NCBI RefSeq assembly: GCF_003966125.1 | Contig: NZ_RXMA01000001.1 | Location: forward strand, 457,560-521,559 | Source of the DNA: Azospirillum griseum | GTDB lineage: Bacteria; Pseudomonadota; Alphaproteobacteria; Azospirillales; Azospirillaceae | DNA length: 64,000 nucleotides | Reading direction: 5' to 3' | Part shown: positions 1 through 7,626 of the stretch, one piece after another | Numbering within the stretch: the first letter of the stretch is position 1 | How the letters are laid out: each line of letters begins with the position of its first letter | The notes under the pieces: generated by a model | Databases searched by the model: none | The model's input: the letters and a program-made list of their open reading frames with translations, nothing else | What the model was told of the DNA's origin: nothing | Position numbers and translations under genes: made by a program

Positions 1-1
1 G

Positions 2-358
2 GATCTCACCCCGATCCTGCGCGAGAACATCGCCAAGGAGAGCAGGGTGTGCACCGACAAAGCCGACCAATACGTCCATCTGGGCAACGAGTTCGCCGCC
101 CATCGCGTGGTGCGCCACGGTCAGGGCGAGTACGGTCGTGGCCCGATCCACACGAATACGATTGAAGGCTTCTTCAGCATCTTCAAGCGCGGGATGAAGG
201 GCGTGTACCAGCACTGCGCCAAGAAGCATCTGCACCGCTATCTGGCGGAATTCGATTTTCGCTACAACAATCGTGGTATAGATGATCTTACCCGTACGGG
301 AGATGCACTGACCGGAATCTCCGGGAAACGACTGACCTATCGGCGGGTTGGTGTCTGA
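2..358 (+). CDS. IS1595-family transposase, C-terminal part (cut by window edge)
   Basis: The frame is open from base 2 to the stop at 358, so only the last 118 residues or so are seen. The segment NTIEGFFSIFKRGMKGVYQH followed by a H-x-Y-x-x-E-F-x-F-R-Y-N-N stretch is the C-terminal signature of the ISXO2-like DDE domain of IS1595-family transposases. The N-x-E of NTIEGFF is where the last catalytic-triad position falls in that family, which is family knowledge and not tested here. The element lies next to a lower-GC gene, so it may have travelled with it or inserted beside it. Whether the N-terminal half is intact cannot be judged from this window. Confidence 0.85.
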   Translation, partial: DLTPILRENIAKESRVCTDKADQYVHLGNEFAAHRVVRHGQGEYGRGPIHTNTIEGFFSIFKRGMKGVYQHCAKKHLHRYLAEFDFRYNNRGIDDLTRTGDALTGISGKRLTYRRVGV

Positions 359-395
359 TTTGAAAAAAGAATCAGGATCAAAGACTTAGTGCTCC

Positions 396-413
396 GGCTG
401 TTTTTCATGCACC
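396..413. repeat. Candidate right terminal inverted repeat of the IS1595-like element
   Basis: An 18-nt sequence 38 bases after the transposase stop reads GGCTGTTTTTCATGCACC. Its position and its termination in CC fit the outer end of an IS1595-type element. The left end is outside the window, so the repeat cannot be paired and the call rests on position and general look only. Confidence 0.4.
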
Positions 414-437
414 ATCCACTTGACTGTTGAGTCAGCA

Positions 438-1433
438 TCACATATCTTCATCACTGGTGGGACGCCGGGGCGCTCGGGTTGCGGGAAGATTTCGGCCTCG
501 TGGCGTCTGAGTGGACGGTCGCCTCCGATAGATCGGCGGCCTATATGCCCTCGGATTAGACGGGTCCGGGTCCCACCACTGCTTTGGGTATCCGTAAAAC
601 TGGAAAATCTCTTTCTGCTGACTGGTAATGTTAACCTTCTTGTATGAAGGGAATAGCTTCACACCATATCCCGAAATCAAGTTATCTCCCTTGTAAATTG
701 ACCGCGCCATGCGGGGACGTAACAATTTAGCAAATTGAGGGTCGCATTCCCTCGTGTCGTGAATATCGCACGACTTAAAGAATGCACTTGCAACAATGTC
801 AGCAATTTGTAGCCCTGGGCGCTCCTTGTGCGGATAAACTTTAAGCAAGCTGCGGTCCATTGTCTCCCATGCCAAATCTCCCAATGGCAGAAACAAGTTT
901 GCGGCTCCGCTCTTCATCTTCAGCCATTCATAATATGCGTTCATCTGCGAATAAGACAGACCTCCGCATTCGCTATATTCCAACTTGACCTTCTTCGGCT
1001 CTCCGTAGTGCTTAATTGATCTTTGCTTTACGTATTGAGTGACACGCTCAAGTAAAATTCGTGACATCCAACAATAAAACCAATTCTTTGACGGAATTTG
1101 TTCTGCAAACGGATTGGCGTACCCTCTCATGTTTTGCTTATTCGACGCTACAATAAAGCAACGAAGAGGAAGGCTTGCGACGGATGTGCAGACTAGCGTC
1201 TTGGTCACTGGAAGAAGGTTCTTGAAGTGAAGCACTTTCATCTGGCGCTGAATAAGGCGAGCGCTGGCAGTAATATGTTCGACCCACCCAGCAACCTCAC
1301 TCTCTCTTGCCGCATCGATGACGACAGCCGACAGAATGAACCACTCGCTTGACCCGTTTTCATCGATGGGCTTGACTGTCTTGAGGCCGTAGTCGCCGGC
1401 CTCATCAATGTAGGCGATGTAGTGGTATTCCAT
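438..1433 (-). CDS. DUF3800 domain protein
   Basis: The protein has 331 residues if started at the ATG of MEYHYIAYIDEAGDYG. The longer frame to 1478 would run into the small gene on the other strand. The opening YIDEAGD motif and the later LQIADIVASAFF segment are the two conserved acidic blocks typical of DUF3800 proteins. Members of the family are often found on mobile elements and in defence-type loci, and their biochemical activity is not established. Base composition is clearly lower in G+C than the flanks, and the gene lies between an IS end and host genes, so it is probably acquired. The Arg/Pro-rich last 40 residues look unlike the rest of the domain and may be a read-through extension. 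Confidence 0.75.
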   Translation of the reverse strand: MEYHYIAYIDEAGDYGLKTVKPIDENGSSEWFILSAVVIDAARESEVAGWVEHITASARLIQRQMKVLHFKNLLPVTKTLVCTSVASLPLRCFIVASNKQNMRGYANPFAEQIPSKNWFYCWMSRILLERVTQYVKQRSIKHYGEPKKVKLEYSECGGLSYSQMNAYYEWLKMKSGAANLFLPLGDLAWETMDRSLLKVYPHKERPGLQIADIVASAFFKSCDIHDTRECDPQFAKLLRPRMARSIYKGDNLISGYGVKLFPSYKKVNITSQQKEIFQFYGYPKQWWDPDPSNPRAYRPPIYRRRPSTQTPRGRNLPATRAPRRPTSDEDM

Positions 1434-1469
1434 GTGAACGGCCACGCGCAACCAAAGGGATTGCTGGCA

Positions 1470-1643
1470 ATGAAACAAGAGAAATCATCTACAGGTCAAC
1501 ACCAGAAGTTTATGGATGCCGCCCGCGAACTCGGTTGCGACGAGGACGAAGCAGCCTTCGAGGACAAGCTACGACGCATCGCGAAGGTGAAACCGAAGCC
1601 TGAGGCTGACACCAAGGCAGAAGACGACGAAGCCCCCGAGTGA
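1470..1643 (+). CDS. Small acidic hypothetical protein (57 aa)
   Basis: The ATG at 1470 is preceded by AAGGGA at good spacing, and I prefer it to the upstream in-frame ATG at 1422 that overlaps the DUF3800 gene. The product KFMDAARELGCDEDEAAFED followed by a Lys-rich, then acidic, tail resembles a widespread family of short uncharacterised proteobacterial proteins. No membrane segment or catalytic motif is visible. A stem-loop overlaps its stop codon. It is divergent from, and directly abuts, the DUF3800 start, so the two share a promoter region inside their 5' ends. Confidence 0.65.
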   Translation: MKQEKSSTGQHQKFMDAARELGCDEDEAAFEDKLRRIAKVKPKPEADTKAEDDEAPE

Positions 1644-1657
1644 TCTTCGGGGGCTTC
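1629..1657 (+). terminator. Stem-loop at the end of the 57-aa gene
   Basis: An 11-bp perfect stem (GAAGCCCCCGA / TCGGGGGCTTC) with a 7-nt loop spans the stop codon. It is followed by only a weak T stretch, so termination is likely but not certain. Confidence 0.55.
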
Positions 1658-1713
1658 TGATTCGTGGGTTATCCGCCGCAAGTGGCGCTGAGTTTGCGAA
1701 GTATACAAATGCC

Positions 1714-1745
1714 AAAAAGAAACCCCCGCCCAGGCCGGGCGGGGG
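1714..1745 (-). terminator. Rho-independent terminator of the fahA-hmgA operon
   Basis: A 9-bp perfect stem, CCCCCGCCC / GGGCGGGGG with a 5-nt loop, is flanked on its left by AAAAAGAAA. Read on the minus strand this is a GC stem followed by TTTCTTTTT. It lies about 60 bases past the fahA stop. Confidence 0.8.
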
Positions 1746-1803
1746 TGCGGGGAGTCAAAGTATCGTCCGCGCAGGGCCAGCAGCGCGCCGCCACGTCGGC
1801 CCG

Positions 1804-2820
1804 TTACGGCCCGTCGTAGCGGACGACCTGCTGGTCAATGGCCCCGAAGACGCTGGCGCCGGCTTCGTCGAACAGTTCGATGCGCACGCGGTCGCCGAAG
1901 CGCAGGAAGGGGGTTTTCGGCGCGCCGGTGGTGATGGTTTCCACCGTGCGCAGTTCGGCCAGACAGGAATAGCCGACGCCGCCCTCCGTCACCGGTTTGC
2001 CGGGGCCGCCGTCCAGCTTGTTCGACACGGTGCCGGAGCCGACGACGCTGCCCGCCGCCAGAGGACGGGTTTTGGCGGCGTGGGCCACCAGGGTCGGGAA
2101 ATCGAAGGTCATGTCGACGCCCGCGTCGGGCTGGCCGAACAGCGCGCCGTTCAGGTGCGTCACCAACGGGCGATGGACGACACCGCCGTCCCAGGCCGCG
2201 CCCAGCTCGTCCGGCGTCACCGCGACGGGGGAGAAGCTGGAGGCCGGTTTGGATTGCAGGAAGCCGAAGCCCTTGCCCAGCTCCGCCGGGATCAGGTTGC
2301 GCAAGGACACGTCGTTGACCAGCATCAGCAGCTTGATGTGACCGCGCGCGGCGTCGGCGCTGACGCCCATCGGCACGTCGTCGGTGACGACGGCGATCTC
2401 CGCCTCGAAATCCACGCCCCAGGCTTCCGACGCCGCCGGGATCGGGTCGGTCGGGGCCAGGAAACCGTCGGAGCAACCCTGATACATCAGCGGGTCGGTC
2501 CAGAAGCTGGGCGGCATCTCCGCCCCGCGCGCCTTGCGCACCAGCTCCACATGGTTGACGTAGGCCGACCCGTCCACCCATTGATAGGCGCGCGGCAGCG
2601 GCGAGGCCGCCTGCGCCGGGTCGAACGGCGCGCCCGCCGCCGGATCGGCGTTGAGCGTGGCGTAGACCGCCTCCAACTGCGGGGCGAGCGTCGCCCAATC
2701 GTCCAGCGCGGCTTGCAGAGTCCGGGCGATGGTGGGGACCGCTTGCGCGCGGGACAGGTCGCGCGCCACCACCACCAGGGTGCCGTCGCGCCCGCCCGCC
2801 TTCAAACTCGCCAGCTTCAT
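1804..2820 (-). CDS. fahA: Fumarylacetoacetate hydrolase family protein
   Basis: This 338-residue protein would cleave fumarylacetoacetate to fumarate and acetoacetate, the last step of the homogentisate route of Tyr/Phe breakdown in the cytosol. An N-terminal region of about 75 residues is followed by the FAH catalytic domain. The E-x-E metal-binding element appears in VDFEAEIAVVTDD, and the SGTVSNKLDGGPG block near residue 275 is typical of the fold. The start ATG has a strong GAGGGAAGAGA ribosome site. The gene lies 91 bases downstream of hmgA on the same strand, with a stem-loop in the gap, and ends at a clear terminator, so the two form an operon. The hydrolase family is broad, but the context makes the substrate likely. 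Confidence 0.9.
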   Translation of the reverse strand: MKLASLKAGGRDGTLVVVARDLSRAQAVPTIARTLQAALDDWATLAPQLEAVYATLNADPAAGAPFDPAQAASPLPRAYQWVDGSAYVNHVELVRKARGAEMPPSFWTDPLMYQGCSDGFLAPTDPIPAASEAWGVDFEAEIAVVTDDVPMGVSADAARGHIKLLMLVNDVSLRNLIPAELGKGFGFLQSKPASSFSPVAVTPDELGAAWDGGVVHRPLVTHLNGALFGQPDAGVDMTFDFPTLVAHAAKTRPLAAGSVVGSGTVSNKLDGGPGKPVTEGGVGYSCLAELRTVETITTGAPKTPFLRFGDRVRIELFDEAGASVFGAIDQQVVRYDGP

Positions 2821-2911
2821 CGGTGTCTCTTCCCTCTTGGCCTGTGTGGTCTGTGTGTGATCGCAACGCGGGGGCGGCCCGTCTCAAACCGCCCCGCTCC
2901 TCAAGCCGCCC

Positions 2912-4036
2912 TTACTTGGCCTTCCAGCTGTCGGCGTAGCCCGACCATTCGGTGCGCTCCATCGGCTCGTACACGTCCAGCGGGTCGCGGGTGTCGATCA
3001 TCACCGCCACCTCGTCGGTCTCCTTGCGGTCGTACTTCTGCGCGGTCTCATAGGCCTTGGGGTGCGGCCCGTGCGGGAAGCCCGAGGGGTGATACGTGAC
3101 CATGCCGGGATGGATGTTGTCGCGCGAGAAGAACTGCCCCTTGTGGTAGAACAGGACCTCGTCGAAATCCTCGTTGGAGTGGTAATAGGGCAGCTTCAGC
3201 GCCTCCGGGTCCGATTCGATCGGGCGCGGCACGAAGGTGCAGACGATGAAGCGGTTGGCCACCCAGGTGCTGTGCGCCGACGGCGGCAAATGGTAGCGGT
3301 GGCTCATCAGCGGGCGGATGTCGCGCCAGTTCAGCCGCACCGGGGCAAGGTCGCCGTGCCAGCCCACCGCGTCCAGCGGGTTGAACGGGTAGGTCATCGC
3401 GCAGATTTGCCCGCGCTTGCGCACCCGGATGTGGGTTTCACGCTCGCTCTTCTGATCCTGGAACGCCTCGTCCAGCAGCGGCACGTCGAGCATCGCCGGG
3501 TCGAAGATGGCGTGGGTGCCGACGATGCCCTTGGCGGGCAGGCGGTAGGCGTCGTTGGTCGCCTCCACCATCAGCACGGTGGCCCCGTCCGGGCTGTCCA
3601 GCCGCCAGGCGGTGTTGCGCGGCAGCACGACGTAATCGCCCTCCACCACGGTCAGATGGCCGTAATCGCAGAACAGCTCGCCGCCGCCCTGGTGGAAGAA
3701 CAGCAGATCGTCGCCGTCGGCGTTGCGGACCAGATGCTCCATCTTGCCCTGGAAGCGCCACAGGCGGACTTGGGTCGCCGCGTTGCCCATCAGGCTGGGG
3801 GCCGACAGCGGGCAGTCCAGCCGCTCCTCGCTCTTGGTCAGGTCGAAGGCGCGCGGGCGCAGCGGCCCGTCGAAGCGGGTCCAGCCGGTGGGCGGGTGGC
3901 TGTGGTGGAACTGCGTGGCGGGACCGAAGAAGCCCTCGCGCCCAACCTCGCGCTCATAGGTTCCGGCGGGCAGGCGGACATGGGCCTGTCGGGTGGCGGT
4001 GCCTTCGACCTTCGGGAACGAGATCCAGTTCTTCAA
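2912..4036 (-). CDS. hmgA: Homogentisate 1,2-dioxygenase (short type), TTG start
   Basis: The enzyme opens the homogentisate ring to maleylacetoacetate using Fe(II) and O2. I place the start at TTG 4036, giving MKNWISFPKVEG, because GGGAGGA sits five bases upstream. The open frame runs on to 4168 but would swallow the promoter and operator. The product is 374 residues, clearly shorter than the roughly 430-445 of the classical enzyme, as in the alternative family seen beside fahA in other bacteria. YYHSNEDFDEVLFY and HPSGFPHGPHP carry the His/Glu residues expected at the iron. It is the first gene of the hmgA-fahA operon, divergent from a MarR regulator. No maleylacetoacetate isomerase gene is in the window. 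Confidence 0.9.
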   Translation of the reverse strand: MKNWISFPKVEGTATRQAHVRLPAGTYEREVGREGFFGPATQFHHSHPPTGWTRFDGPLRPRAFDLTKSEERLDCPLSAPSLMGNAATQVRLWRFQGKMEHLVRNADGDDLLFFHQGGGELFCDYGHLTVVEGDYVVLPRNTAWRLDSPDGATVLMVEATNDAYRLPAKGIVGTHAIFDPAMLDVPLLDEAFQDQKSERETHIRVRKRGQICAMTYPFNPLDAVGWHGDLAPVRLNWRDIRPLMSHRYHLPPSAHSTWVANRFIVCTFVPRPIESDPEALKLPYYHSNEDFDEVLFYHKGQFFSRDNIHPGMVTYHPSGFPHGPHPKAYETAQKYDRKETDEVAVMIDTRDPLDVYEPMERTEWSGYADSWKAK

Positions 4037-4093
4037 AGCGTCCTCCCACGGGGATCGGTGGCGGGCGTTTGCGCCCGGTTGTCGTAAGCACAC

Positions 4094-4121
4094 AAGATAG
4101 TTTCGTTTGAAACTGTTGCAA
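4094..4121 (-). promoter_or_regulatory. hmgA promoter with perfect palindromic operator in its spacer
   Basis: On the minus strand TTGCAA (-35, 4116-4121) and TATCTT (-10, 4094-4099) are 16 bases apart. The spacer holds the perfect palindrome AGTTTC-GTTT-GAAACT at 4099-4114. A repressor bound here would block RNA polymerase. The divergent MarR gene is the obvious candidate, as in known HmgR systems. A 13-of-16 match lies in the same relative place at 5465-5480. Confidence 0.7.
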
Positions 4122-4179
4122 GCACAAAATTCCCGGTCAGGATGGATTTTCAGCGCTGCACCGATCAAGAAGCCCGCCC

Positions 4180-4698
4180 ATGCCGCCCGTCCGCCGCACC
4201 CGCTCCGCCAAAGCCACCCCGGCCGCGTTGCACCTGACGCGCTTTCTGCCCTATCGCCTGTCGGTTCTGGCCAACACGGTCAGCCACACGGTGGCCAAGC
4301 TGTACGAGACGCGGTTCGGCATCACGATTCCGGAATGGCGGATCATCGCGGTGCTGGGCGGCGGCGAAACGCTCAGCGCCGGGGACATCGCGCGGCGCAC
4401 GGCGATGGACAAGGTGCAGGTCAGCCGCGCCATCAGCCGGATGCTGGACTCCGCCCTGATCCTGCGCGAATCGGGCGACACCGACCGGCGCAAGGCGCTG
4501 TTGACGCTGACGCCGAAGGCGCTGGCGATCTACACGGAAATCGTGCCGATGGCGCTGGCCTACGAAGCCGAACTGACCGACGCGCTGAGCGACGAGGAGC
4601 GCGCCACGCTCGACCAGCTGCTGACCCGCCTCCAGGCCCGCGCCGACGCGCTGGCCACGCCCGCCGCGCCGGAGGGCGAGGAGGCGGTTGACGCCTGA
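4180..4698 (+). CDS. hmgR: MarR-family transcriptional regulator, HmgR-like
   Basis: This 172-residue winged-helix protein has the core ITIPEWRIIAVL - LSAGDIARRTAMDKVQVSRAI - ESGDTDRRKALLTLT, i.e. the MarR helix-turn-helix and the D-x-R-x-R wing. It is divergent from hmgA with the operator-containing region between them. By analogy with HmgR of pseudomonads it probably represses hmgA-fahA and is relieved by homogentisate; the effector is inferred. The acidic C-terminal tail is variable in this family. Its 3' end faces paaY with 11 bases between them. The name hmgR is given on context. Confidence 0.85.
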   Translation: MPPVRRTRSAKATPAALHLTRFLPYRLSVLANTVSHTVAKLYETRFGITIPEWRIIAVLGGGETLSAGDIARRTAMDKVQVSRAISRMLDSALILRESGDTDRRKALLTLTPKALAIYTEIVPMALAYEAELTDALSDEERATLDQLLTRLQARADALATPAAPEGEEAVDA

Positions 4699-4709
4699 CC
4701 CCGCCGCCC

Positions 4710-5327
4710 TCACCCCTCCTTGGTGCGGTGCAGCGGTTGCACGGTGCCCGCGTCCACGCGCGGGCGGCTTGGCTCCTCGGCGGTCAACGCGTCGCACGCG
4801 ACCATGGTGGCGAGCGAACGCTGGCTGAGGCGCTGGTATTCGGCGGTCCCTTCGGCCTTCCAGGCGATTTCCTGGTCGCTCAGCTCCCGCACCAGCTTGG
4901 CGGGCATCCCGGCGGCCAGCGTGCGCGGCGGCACGGCAAAACCGGCCTTGACGAAGGCCATGGCGGCGACGATGGCCTGTTCGCCGATCACCGCGCCATC
5001 CATCACCACCGCGTTCATCCCCACCAGCGCCCCGCGCTTCACCACGCAGCCGTGCAGCACCGCGCCATGGCCGACATGGCCATCGACCTCGATCACCGCG
5101 TCGTGACCGGGAAAGGCGTGCATGGTGCAATTGTCCTGCACGTTGCTGCCCGCCTCCAGAATGATGCGGCCGAAATCGCCGCGCAGGCTCGCGCAGGGGC
5201 CGACGTAGCAACGCGGCCCGATCACCACATCGCCGATCAGCACCGCCGACGGGTGGACAAAGGCGGTCGGGTCGATCACGGGAACCACGCCGTCGATGGC
5301 GTAGACGGTGGGGCGCGGCAGGCTCAT
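4710..5327 (-). CDS. paaY: PaaY-type gamma-carbonic-anhydrase-fold protein
   Basis: The 205-residue product is a left-handed beta-helix of hexapeptide repeats. The opening YAIDGVVPVIDPTAFVHPSA, the block SLRGDFGRIILEAGSNVQDN, and the HVGHGAVLHGC histidines that bind metal in gamma-carbonic anhydrases closely match PaaY. PaaY is a thioesterase thought to rescue CoA from dead-end products of the phenylacetyl-CoA pathway. The ribosome site is GAGGA. No other paa gene is present; the neighbours belong to homogentisate catabolism, so its job here may be a general thioesterase for aryl-CoA. An 11-nt palindrome (TGCATGATGCA, 5408-5418) lies upstream and could be its operator, which is a guess. Confidence 0.85.
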   Translation of the reverse strand: MSLPRPTVYAIDGVVPVIDPTAFVHPSAVLIGDVVIGPRCYVGPCASLRGDFGRIILEAGSNVQDNCTMHAFPGHDAVIEVDGHVGHGAVLHGCVVKRGALVGMNAVVMDGAVIGEQAIVAAMAFVKAGFAVPPRTLAAGMPAKLVRELSDQEIAWKAEGTAEYQRLSQRSLATMVACDALTAEEPSRPRVDAGTVQPLHRTKEG

Positions 5328-5458
5328 CGGGCATCCTCGGCGATGACATCAGCGGGTGTTGTGACCCAGGCTACACCGCAACCGCGTTGCACGCGATACT
5401 GATTTTCTGCATGATGCATTGTGTTTGTATCGCATGAGCCGACCGGCACGAACAGCGC

Positions 5459-5487
5459 TTGATTGGTATCAAATGAAACTGTATCGT
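5459..5487 (+). promoter_or_regulatory. Promoter of the hydroxylase gene with hmgR-type operator in its spacer
   Basis: TTGATT (-35, 5459-5464) and TATCGT (-10, 5482-5487) are 17 bases apart. The spacer at 5465-5480 matches the hmgA operator at 13 of 16 positions, with the GAAACT half-site perfect and the other half degenerate. Same motif, same position in the promoter, 1.4 kb apart: this argues that one regulator controls both units. Confidence 0.65.
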
Positions 5488-5535
5488 TCGCAACAATAAC
5501 AATCCGCCCAAATCCATCCCCAGGGGGAAACATCC

Positions 5536-7200
5536 ATGCATGCGGCCTACAGCTATCCGAAATTTCCCTATCAGCCGTCGGTGGAACAGCGCACCGGCGC
5601 GCGGCCCCGCCATCCGGTGGTGGTGATCGGGGCCGGGCCGGTCGGCCTGACCGCCGCGCTTGATCTGGCGAAAAAGGGCGTGCCGGTGGTGGTGCTCGAC
5701 GCGGAGGACACGGTCAGCGTCGGCAGCCGTGCCGTCTGCTACGCCAAGCGGGCGTTGGAGGTGTGGGACCGGCTGGGCGTGGGCCAGCGGATGATCGACA
5801 AGGGCGTGGTCTGGAAGATCGGCAAGGTCTTCAACGGCGACGGGCTGGTCTACCAATTCGATCTGCTGCCGGAGCCGGACCACAAGATCCCGGCCTTCAT
5901 CAACCTTCAGCAATATTACCTGGAGGATTATCTGGTCGCCGAGGCCGGTCGGCAGGATGGGCTTGAACTGCGCTGGCTGTCGCGCGTTCTGTCGGTGAAG
6001 GACGAGGGCGACCATGTGGTGTTGCAGGTGGAAACCCCCGATGGCGTCTACGCGCTGGAGGCCGATTGGGTGATCGCCTGCGACGGTGCCAAATCCTCCG
6101 TCCGCAAGATGCTGGGGCTGGAGTTCCATGGCGAGGTGTTCAAGGACCGCTTCCTGATCGCCGACGTCATCATGACCGCCGATTTCCCGGCGGAGCGCTG
6201 GTTCTGGTTCGACCCGCCTTTCCACCGCAAGCAATCGGCCCTGCTGCACATGCAGCCGGACAATGTCTGGCGCATCGATTTCCAACTGGGCTGGGACGCC
6301 GACCCGGAGGAGGAAAAGAAGCCCGAACGCGTCATCCCGCGCCTGAAAGCCATGCTGGGCGAGGACACGCCGTTCGAACTGGAATGGGTGTCGGTCTACA
6401 CCTTCCAATGCCGTCGCCTGGACAATTTCCGGGCGGGCCGGGTGTTCTTCGCCGGGGATTCGGCCCATCAGGTGTCGCCGTTCGGCGCGCGCGGGGCCAA
6501 CAGCGGCGTGCCCGACGCCGACAATCTGGCCTGGAAACTGAAGCTGGTCCTCGACGGGTTGGCCCCGGAAACCCTGCTCGACAGCTATTCGGACGAGCGG
6601 GTGGCGGCGGCCAAGGAGAACATCCTCAACTCCACCCGCTCCACCGACTTCATCACCCCGAAAAGCGCGATGAGCCGCATCTTCCGCGACGCCGTGCTGG
6701 AACTGGCGGAGGAGTTTCCCTTTGCCCGCTCCCTGGTCAATTCGGGCCGCCTGTCCACCCCCACCACCTACCTCGACAGCCCGCTGAACACGCCCGACCG
6801 CGACGCCTTCGCCGGAAAGATGGTTCCGGGCGCACCGGCCACCGACGCGCCGGTGGAGCGCAACGGTCAGGACGGCTGGTTGATGGACGCGCTGGACGGG
6901 CGCTTCGTCGTGCTCTGCGCCGCCGGGGATGGGCCGGTCCCGACCGAAACCGCCGCCGCGCTGGACGCGCTGGCCGCCGGGCCGCTGCCGCTGGTCTGGC
7001 ACGCCGTGGCCGACCGGCGCGGGACCGCCACCAACGCCGCCAGCACGCTGGTGGACAGCGCCGGGCGGCTGCGCGAACGCTACGATCTGACGCCGGGCAG
7101 CCTGTATCTGATCCGGCCCGACCAGCACATCGCCGCCCGCTGGCGCGCCTTCGACGGCCCGGCCCTGACCGCCGCGCTGAACCGCGCGGTTGGTCGCTGA
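5536..7200 (+). CDS. FAD-dependent aromatic hydroxylase, MhpA/MhaA-like
   Basis: This 554-residue single-component-type flavoprotein monooxygenase shows all three signatures. They are the GxGxxG dinucleotide fold in VVVIGAGPVGLTAALDLA near residue 33, the DG motif in CDGAKSSVRKMLG near 180, and the GD motif in FFAGDSAHQVSPFGARGANS near 305. The start has an AGGGGGAA ribosome site. It is divergent from paaY and followed by a DUF2783 gene. The family includes 3-(3-hydroxyphenyl)propionate hydroxylase. The operator shared with hmgA and the small partner downstream suggest instead a 3-hydroxyphenylacetate 6-hydroxylase (MhaA-like) that makes homogentisate. Substrate is inference. Confidence 0.8.
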   Translation: MHAAYSYPKFPYQPSVEQRTGARPRHPVVVIGAGPVGLTAALDLAKKGVPVVVLDAEDTVSVGSRAVCYAKRALEVWDRLGVGQRMIDKGVVWKIGKVFNGDGLVYQFDLLPEPDHKIPAFINLQQYYLEDYLVAEAGRQDGLELRWLSRVLSVKDEGDHVVLQVETPDGVYALEADWVIACDGAKSSVRKMLGLEFHGEVFKDRFLIADVIMTADFPAERWFWFDPPFHRKQSALLHMQPDNVWRIDFQLGWDADPEEEKKPERVIPRLKAMLGEDTPFELEWVSVYTFQCRRLDNFRAGRVFFAGDSAHQVSPFGARGANSGVPDADNLAWKLKLVLDGLAPETLLDSYSDERVAAAKENILNSTRSTDFITPKSAMSRIFRDAVLELAEEFPFARSLVNSGRLSTPTTYLDSPLNTPDRDAFAGKMVPGAPATDAPVERNGQDGWLMDALDGRFVVLCAAGDGPVPTETAAALDALAAGPLPLVWHAVADRRGTATNAASTLVDSAGRLRERYDLTPGSLYLIRPDQHIAARWRAFDGPALTAALNRAVGR

Positions 7201-7216
7201 CTCGGTTGCTGAGACG

Positions 7217-7228
7217 CCCCCCCCCCCC
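7217..7228. repeat. Run of 12 cytosines between the hydroxylase and DUF2783 genes
   Basis: An uninterrupted C12 tract sits 16 bases after the hydroxylase stop and 25 bases before the next start codon. Tracts of this length slip in replication and are also error-prone in sequencing. It is intergenic, so it could only tune expression of the downstream gene. Confidence 0.8.
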
Positions 7229-7253
7229 TTTCCCGCCCAGGAGTTCCGCCACG

Positions 7254-7451
7254 ATGGCCTCGCTTGTCACCACCGCCCGATTCGCCAACCCGGACGACGT
7301 TTATCAGGCCCTGATCGACAGCCACCGCGATCTGACCCCCGACCAAAGCGCCACGCTGAACGCCAAGCTGATCCTGCTGCTGGCCAACCACATCGGCGAC
7401 TCCGAGGTCGTGGCCGAGGCGCTGGCGATCGCCCGCAAGGGTGTGCTGTAA
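7254..7451 (+). CDS. DUF2783 small protein, probable hydroxylase partner
   Basis: The 65-residue product starts at the ATG 10 bases after AGGAG. It contains MASLVTTARFANPDDVYQAL and a helical LNAKLILLLANHIGD segment, the DUF2783 pattern. It has no cysteines or membrane segment and is probably an all-helical cytosolic protein. Genes of this family commonly sit directly beside MhpA-like monooxygenases and hmgA/fahA. In Pseudomonas putida the small MhaB protein is needed by the MhaA flavoprotein to turn 3-hydroxyphenylacetate into homogentisate, and I infer the same role here. It is co-directional with the hydroxylase, 53 bases downstream. Confidence 0.7.
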   Translation: MASLVTTARFANPDDVYQALIDSHRDLTPDQSATLNAKLILLLANHIGDSEVVAEALAIARKGVL

Positions 7452-7626
7452 GGGCTTGTTCCCCGCCGGGAAAGGGTTCTACAACAAGGGGGAGCCGGTC
7501 CCCGCCCGACCCCGGTTGCCGCCCAGGCACCCGGTGGTTCGCGCCGGACCGGCACCCCCGTCGGCCCTGTGCGCCGGTCCTGACCGATGGGGCGACGAAC
7601 CACGACCGGAGATGAGGACGCCCGCG

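Noticed and set aside
2080..3099. Plus-strand frames opposite fahA and hmgA
   Set aside because: They are Arg/Gly/His-rich shadows. The minus-strand genes carry ribosome sites, family motifs and a terminator.
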